A model generated the notes under the pieces. That model did not search any database, was not told the origin of the DNA, and saw only the letters and a program-made list of their open reading frames with translations. Below, in pieces: positions 58,566 to 64,000 of a DNA stretch of 64,000 nt (position 1 is the first letter of the stretch; the number at the start of each line of letters is the position of its first letter). This DNA is from Malurus cyaneus samueli (lineage: Eukaryota; Chordata; Aves; Passeriformes; Maluridae). The stretch covers positions 13,998,657-14,062,656 of the forward strand of contig CM019228.1 of NCBI GenBank assembly GCA_009741485.1, in the 5' to 3' direction. The translations under genes and the position numbers were made by a program.

Positions 58566-61500
58566 CTACCACTCGCTGAGGCGCAGGATGAGGGTCTCCC
58601 CGTCTTGGGGTCTGTAGTCGGCGATGCCTGCGGAGAGAGGTCTGCAGGTGACACCGTGGCCATAGCACTGCAGGGGACCCCTGCCACCTCCCCAGGGATC
58701 CCCAGCCACCACTCACCCATCTGCAGGGGGGTGTCGGGCGCCTTCAGGAGCTGCCAGTAGTTGCGCTTCTCCTGCCGGGCCTCCAGCCCCAGCACGTGGG
58801 TCAGGAAGGGGCCCTGGGCGGTGTCCTGGGTGTCGAACCTGCGGGGTGGCACAGCGGGGGCGGGGGTGAGGGTCCGGCTCGGCCGCGCTGGCGGCGGGAC
58901 AGAGCTGCTCTCAAGGGAGCTGCGCGGTGGGAACCGGGGGGAGCCCATGGCGCTGGTGCAGGACACGAGGCCACCGCAGTGTGACCCCCGGGGAACCCGC
59001 GTGGGGCCACATACCTGAAGTCATGGGGTTCCAGCGCAGCGGCCGCCTGCAGCACGTCCAGCAGGGACGCGGCGGCAGGCACCGGCACCGCGCGATCATA
59101 GAGCCGGAGCTCGTCGCACCAGGGCAGGGGACACTCCACCTGCAGCTGCACCGTCTTGTTTCCTGGCACCTCACTCGGGGGCTCCATGTCCTCGGGGGTC
59201 AGCGTATCTGGGGGAAGCCACCGCAGCCCTGGTGACACCCAGCCACCACCACGGTGGTGTGGCCAGCCCCACTCCGGCTGCCCCCGGCTCCTACCCCGCT
59301 CCTCCAGACAAGGCAAAGAGGAGATGTCCAGGTAGGAGCGGCCGTGCAGCACCGGCAACGCCTGGGCCATGGTGGCGGCTGTGCTGAAGGCGTCCAGGTT
59401 GTCCAGCAGCGCAGCCACAGCCTGGCCGAACGCCGGCTCCGTCCGGCACACGCCCGTGGCCAGCAGCACCTGGCACAGGGAATGATGGAAGTGAGGGGAA
59501 CAGGGAGTGGGGTTGGGCACTCAGACTCTGCACACACTGGAGCATCACCAGCCCTGGGGCAGCTGCCTCTGCCTGGGCACCCACACCTGCATCTGTGCCC
59601 CACATCTGCACCCGCACCCCACATCTGCACCCACAGTTGCACCTGCACCCCACATCTGCACCCACATCTGCACTCGCATCTGCATCCCACAACTGCACAC
59701 ACATCGGCATCCACACCCCACATCTGCACCCGCATCAGCACCTGCACCCCATACCTGCCCCTGTACCTACACCCACATTTGTACCCAAACCCCACACCTG
59801 TCCCTGTACCACACAGGGACACAGACCACACCCACATCTGCACTGCTCCCACACTCACAGCTGCAGTCCTGCTTCCCCCATGCCCGTTCCTAGGGCCAGC
59901 CCAGATGTCCCCTCTGGTGACACCCACCTGCAGGGCCCACGGGGTGCTGTAGATGTTGCCGATGACACCGTCGGGGCCCTGGGCTTTGGCCATGCTCCTG
60001 CTGGCCCCGTGCGCAGCCTCCCGGAGCTCACCTGCCAGCGTGGTCCCCACCAACCTCCTCCGCTCCAGGCAGGTGAAAGCCAGCGCCACCACGGCCTCCG
60101 TGTCTGCGGGGACAGCCCGGTGTCACCCCGGGGTCACGCACCTGCTGGGTGCCACCGCCCGTGCCCACGGGTCCTTACCCACGGCACCGCTGCCGTGCCC
60201 GAGCCTGCCATGGCGCTGGGCCGCCAGGAGCCGCCGGATCACCTCCTCCCGCACCTGCTTGTGGTGCACGCACAGCGCCAACACGCCCAGCCCATACTGG
60301 TAGAAACTGCTGAGGGGGTGGCCGTGCCGCCGGGAGCCTGGGGACGAAGTGCGCTGTCACCGGGGCGAGCCGGTGTCCCACGGCCAGACGTGGCGGGCAC
60401 TCAGGCCCCACAGGGACACTCTCACCAGTCCAGTCCTCCTCCAGGTGGTACTTGAGCCACGTCACCAGTGAGCGGTGGGGACTCTTGGGGGGACAGGTGG
60501 CCCGCAGCCCCAGCAGGTACAGCGCCAGTCGCCCCGTCTGCGGCCGCTCCGCCGCGCTCCTGCAAGGCAGCGGTCACCTCCCAGGACACCGCCCGTGCTG
60601 TCACCTGCCCCGTGGGGACACAGGGACAGCCACACCTACGTGCTGTGCTCGACGTCCCACCGAGAGTGGCCGTGGGCCTGCAGGCTCCTGTGGGGACAGA
60701 GCGTCAGCGTGGGGGGGACGGGGGTGTCCCCAAAGGCACGCAGGGTTCCCGGGACCCACCTGCCGTAGGGGTGTCGGAAGGTGTCCTGCAGCCGCTCCAG
60801 GTAGCGCCGCTCCAGCCGCAGGTCGTGGTCAGGGGCCAGGCGCAGGGCCAGGTACACGGCGGGGTCGGGGTCAGAGAGAGATGAACCGTCGGGGCCCTGG
60901 GCTTTGGCCATGCTCCTGCTGGCCCCGTGCGCAGCCTCCCGGAGCTCACCTGCCAGCGTGGTCCCCACCAACCTCCTCCGCTCCAGGCAGGTGAAAGCCA
61001 GCGCCACCACGGCCTCCGTGTCTGCGGGGACAGCCCGGTGTCACCCCGGGGTCACGCACCTGCTGGGTGCCACCGCCCGTGCCCACGGGTCCTTACCCAC
61101 GGCACCGCTGCCGTGCCCGAGCCTGCCATGGCGCTGGGCCGCCAGGAGCCGCCGGATCACCTCCTCCCGCACCTGCTTGTGGTGCACGCACAGCGCCAAC
61201 ACGCCCAGCCCATACTGGTAGAAACTGCTGAGGGGGTGGCCGTGCCGCCGGGAGCCTGGGGACGAAGTGCGCTGTCACCGGGGCGAGCCGGTGTCCCACG
61301 GCCAGACGTGGCGGGCACTCAGGCCCCACAGGGACACTCTCACCAGTCCAGTCCTCCTCCAGGTGGTACTTGAGCCACGTCACCAGCGAGCGGTGGGGAC
61401 TCTTGGGGGGACAGGTGGCCCGCAGCCCCAGCAGGTACAGCGCCAGCCGCCCCGTCTGCGGCCGCTCCGCCGCGCTCCTGCAAGGCAGCGGTCACCTCCC

Positions 61501-62465
61501 AGGACACCGCCCGTGCTGTCACCTGCCCCGTGGGGACACAGGGGCCAGCCACACCTACGTGCTGTGCTCGACGTCCCACCGAGAGTGGCCGTGGGCCTGC
61601 AGGCTCCTGTGGGGACAGAGCGTCAGCGTGGGGGGGACGGGGGTGTCCCCAAAGGCACGCAGGGTTCCCGGGACCCACCTGCCGTAGGGGTGTCGGAAGG
61701 TGTCCTGCAGCCGCTCCAGGTAGCGCCGCTCCAGCCGCAGGTCGTGGTCAGGGGCCAGGCGCAGGGCCAGGTACACGGCGGGGTCGGGGTCCCGCGCAGG
61801 ATCCCCGCCAGCCCCAGAAGCCGCGCGCTCAGTGCCCGCACGGCGCCCACAGAGTCCCCTGGGGGCTCTGCCCCAGCCCGGCAGAGGCAACGCAGATGAG
61901 GGGGCACCAGAGGCCGAGATCGCCCCCAAAAAAACACCCTTGCTGCCTCACAGCCCCCCCCCGAAGCTGTGCGGGGACACGGTGGGGACAGACTCCCAGC
62001 ACCCACCCCTGCCACGCTCCCCATACCCTCTGCATCCCCCCTAAATCCCATAACCTCCATATTTCCCACCAAAACAAGAGAAAGAAACGAAGTAAGGGAC
62101 ATGATGTGAAGCGGGAGTGCAGAGAGCCCTAAAGGAGTGACACCCCTGTCCCCAGGGACCCAGTGGGACCCGCGTGGGGGGTGAGCACAGGCTGGCTCCG
62201 GGCACGGGAAAGGGCTGCAGCAATCAGGATGGAGGAAGCTGAGCCCGGACAATTCGTCACCCAGGGCTGTCACAAGTCCCCGTCCTCCCCAGGGCCCGGC
62301 TGGGGCAGGGAATGGGGCTCATCACCCCCAGCCCCGCTCCTCGGGGAGGGCAAATCCCCGGGCCGGGGGATCCCGGGCGGGTTTGGGGGGACCGGGGCCG
62401 CACTCACCGCAGCAGCGGGCGGGCAGCAGCGCGGGCAGCAGCAGCAGGACGAGCGGCAGCCACAT
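58566..62465 (-). CDS. TCN2: Transcobalamin-2, with internal tandem exon duplication and one frameshift
   Basis: This is the secreted plasma carrier that binds cobalamin and delivers it to cells through CD320. Exons, transcript order: 62,465-62,408 (signal peptide MWLPLVLLLLPALLPARCC); 61,867-61,679; 61,606-61,559; 61,477-61,344; 61,255-61,097; fused 61,021-60,760; 60,687-60,640; 60,559-60,426; 60,337-60,179; 60,103-59,928; 59,469-59,295; 59,207-59,015; 58,838-58,717; 58,627-58,566. The alpha-barrel region has GRLALYLLGLRATC, SFYQYGLGVLALCVHHK and GNIYSTPWALQV, as in human TCN2. The beta-domain ends GIADYRPQDGETLILRLSEW. Without the duplication, and with one base added at 61,791-61,793, the reading is 438 residues (human about 427). 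With all copies spliced, 201 codons are added in frame. The order with SLC35E4 and OSBP2 favours TCN2 over intrinsic factor. Confidence 0.9.
59962..60882 (-). repeat. TCN2: TCN2 tandem duplication, copy nearer the 3' end
   Basis: This copy is paired with 60,883-61,790 at an offset of 918-919 bases. It holds part of exon 2, exons 3, 4 and 5, and most of exon 6. The few differences I found are two synonymous changes in exon 4 (Ser TCA/TCG and Arg CGA/CGG) and small intronic changes near 60,620. Confidence 0.9.
60883..61790 (-). repeat. TCN2: TCN2 tandem duplication, copy nearer the 5' end
   Basis: This is the second copy of the 918 bp unit. Its 3' side (transcript sense) ends inside exon 6 after AKAQGPDG and joins exon 2 of the other copy through a short CATCTCTCTCTG filler. 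The frame stays open across the junction. Confidence 0.9.
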
Positions 62466-62720
62466 GCTGGAGCGTGACAGGGGGGACACGGGGGTGACAC
62501 AGCTGGGCACAGCAGCGCCGGACAGCCGGGAGTGGCGGGATGAGCCGGGACGGGCCGGGACAGGGACAGGGACAGGGACAGGACAGGAAGGTGTGGCGAG
62601 GGGCCGCTTCCGCACAGCGGCGCCGACTCAGCACAAACGGGGCAGAACTTTGGCTGAGGCGCAGCCCGGGGCAGCGGGGGCAGCCCCGGCCAGTCCGGGA
62701 CGCCCTGACCCGAGGTGCCG
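62466..62720 (-). promoter_or_regulatory. TCN2: TCN2 promoter region
   Basis: A GC-rich flank lies upstream of the TCN2 start, with GACAGG repeats at about 62,558-62,585 and GCGGAAGCGG (ETS/GABP-like) at 62,604-62,613, roughly 140 bases before the ATG. No TATA box is seen. Confidence 0.5.
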
Positions 62721-63289
62721 CCGTTCGGGTCAGCACCGGCGGTCACAGCCCGAAAATAGACGGGAATGGAACAGTGCCAAATCCGGCCCTTTTGGAAATG
62801 GCAACTCCCCTGCTCGCCTCCGACTGGGGTTTAATTGAGAAACGGAGATAGAGCAGCCGCGCCCGAGAGCCGAGCGACGGGCGTGGGGGCGGCGAACCCG
62901 AAAAAATGCATCCCTAAAGCCGGGGGGTGTGGGAGTAGTGAGCCCCGAAAGGTAAAACCGCCCTGCCCGATGGAATGTGGAGTCCTGAGCCATAAAACCC
63001 AAGCTCCCAGCCCAGGAGGGGGTCCCAAGGCAGCGCTGAGGATCCGTCAGCCTGGGGACACCCGAGCACGGCGGGGCGATGGCTCTGGGGGCTCTCCTGC
63101 CATCGAGACCCTCCGTGCCCGGCTGTGCCCTGAACACCCGTCCCACTGCGGGCCCCGCGGGCCGGTGCTGCGGCCTCAGGGACCACAAGAACGTAGCGGG
63201 ACCTCCGAGCCCGGACAGAGCGAGATCCCGGTGTGTGACCGGTGACCGGCACCCGGCCCCAGCCCGGGAACCCCGCCCAGCCAGCTCTG
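62721..63289. other. GC-rich flank upstream of TCN2
   Basis: I see no exon or repeat family here. The frames that are open follow from high GC content. Confidence 0.5.
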
Positions 63290-63800
63290 CCTCGCTATAT
63301 CCCGTACACCCCGCGCAGGCCCGCCCCGGTACATCCCGGCGTGCTCCGCGTTCATTCCTGCCGCGCTGTATCCCAGTATGCACACCGCTGCTCCGCCTCG
63401 GTATATCCCGGCATGCCTTGCGCTGCAAGGCCCCGAACATCCCAGCCGCTTTGTGCCATTCATGCCCCTCTATATCCCGGCATGCCTTGCACTGCAAGGC
63501 CCCGAATCCCAGCCGCTTTGTGCATTCATGCCCTCTATATCCCGGCATGCCTTGCACTGCAAGGCCCCGATACATCCCAGCGCGCTTTGTGCCATTCATG
63601 CCCCTCTATATCCCGGCATGCCTTGCGCTGCAAGGCCCCGATACATCCCAGCGCGCTTTGTGCCATTCATGCCCCTCTATATCCCGGCGTGCTGCGCGCT
63701 ACCAGGCCTCGGTACATCCCGGCGTGCTTTGCACCATTCTGGCCTCGCTATGTCCCAACATGCCCCACGCTGCCCCTCAATATCCCAGTGTGCCCCGCGC
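63290..63800 (+). repeat. Satellite with 36 bp half-units in a 72 bp higher-order unit
   Basis: Two related 36 bp half-units alternate. One has TATATCCCGGCATGCCTTGC followed by CTGCAAGGCCCCGA; the other has TACATCCCAGCGCGCTTTG followed by TGCCATTCATGCCCCTC. Neighbouring full units start at about 63,463, 63,527, 63,597 and 63,669, with indels shortening some. More diverged half-units flank them on both sides. Since 36 is divisible by three, every frame gives a 12-residue periodic peptide (for example RYIPACLALQGP). I do not recognise the family. Confidence 0.9.
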
Positions 63801-64000
63801 CCCAGGACCCCTCCTGGGAGGGCTCTGGGCTGCCTGCTGTGCGCCTGACCGAGCTCCCCCCACGCCTCCTGTCCCGGTCCGGCCGCCCCCCCGAGCCTCT
63901 CGTTCTGCCCGCGCTGTTGTCCGTGTCCGCGCTGCCCGCGCTGCCCTGGTGCCGTGCGGGGCCGCTCCGGTGTGCGCAGGCCGGCTGCGGGCGCAGGCGG
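63801..64000. other. CpG-rich right edge
   Basis: High-GC sequence with dense CpG runs off the window and could be the start of another CpG island. No exon can be supported. Confidence 0.4.

Noticed and set aside
59590..59860. CACCCACATCTGCAC-like repeat with Cys-Thr-Pro-His frames between TCN2 exons
   Set aside because: It is a short intronic tandem repeat (about 18-24 bp units). The predicted peptides have no family resemblance.
63378..63848. 156-codon plus-strand frame with a 12-residue repeat (and a minus-strand counterpart)
   Set aside because: The 36 bp unit is divisible by three, so all frames tend to stay open. No start context or splice signal supports translation.
1..64000. CRISPR arrays, bacterial operons, tRNA or rRNA genes, endogenous retroviral genes
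   Set aside because: None of the expected repeat-spacer, cloverleaf or retroviral pol/env patterns was recognised. The split genes and CR1 elements show vertebrate nuclear DNA.

Overview
This is a window of vertebrate nuclear DNA, almost certainly from a bird. It has split genes with GT-AG introns, CpG-island promoters and AATAAA signals. About two dozen CR1 LINE 3' ends are present, several ending in the ATTCCATGATT-type octamer typical of avian CR1. The gene set TCN2, SLC35E4, OSBP2, all on one strand, matches the order and relative orientation I recall for human 22q12; this is recall, not a database check.

Layout, left to right. 1-9,200 is a scrambled duplication. An inverted copy of OSBP2 exon 2 and its flanks lies at 1-1,830 and its better-quality counterpart at 5,165-7,030. 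A direct repeat pairs 3,098-5,105 with 7,150-9,190, and a four-base N gap sits at 7,146-7,149. The left copies carry many one-base deletions, so noisy assembly sequence is the likeliest source. OSBP2 (minus strand) exon 2 is at 6,442-6,650 and exon 1 at 33,796-34,054, separated by a 27 kb intron with a 2.2 kb minisatellite. DRC10/IQCD (minus, four exons) lies at 35,900-41,265, with a CpG-island promoter carrying an RFX-like X-box and CCAAT boxes in both orientations. An unrecognised minus-strand gene ends near 47,245. SLC35E4 (minus, two exons) is at 55,189-57,603, with a probable 3' UTR running through a CA/TG satellite to about 53,400. TCN2 (minus) is at 58,566-62,465 and contains a tandem duplication of about 918 bp spanning exons 2-6. 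The right end holds a satellite with 36/72 bp periodicity.

The genes do not form an operon-like unit. OSBP2 encodes a sterol/PI4P transfer protein, DRC10 a ciliary axoneme subunit, SLC35E4 a membrane transporter and TCN2 a secreted cobalamin carrier. The strongest candidates for something new are the in-frame exon duplication in TCN2, the DRC10 stop codon that overlaps its polyadenylation signal, the right-end satellite, and the unassigned gene at 47-48 kb. Three of the oddities (left-end duplication, OSBP2 exon 1 frameshift, TCN2 exon 2 frameshift) look more like assembly or sequencing error than biology.
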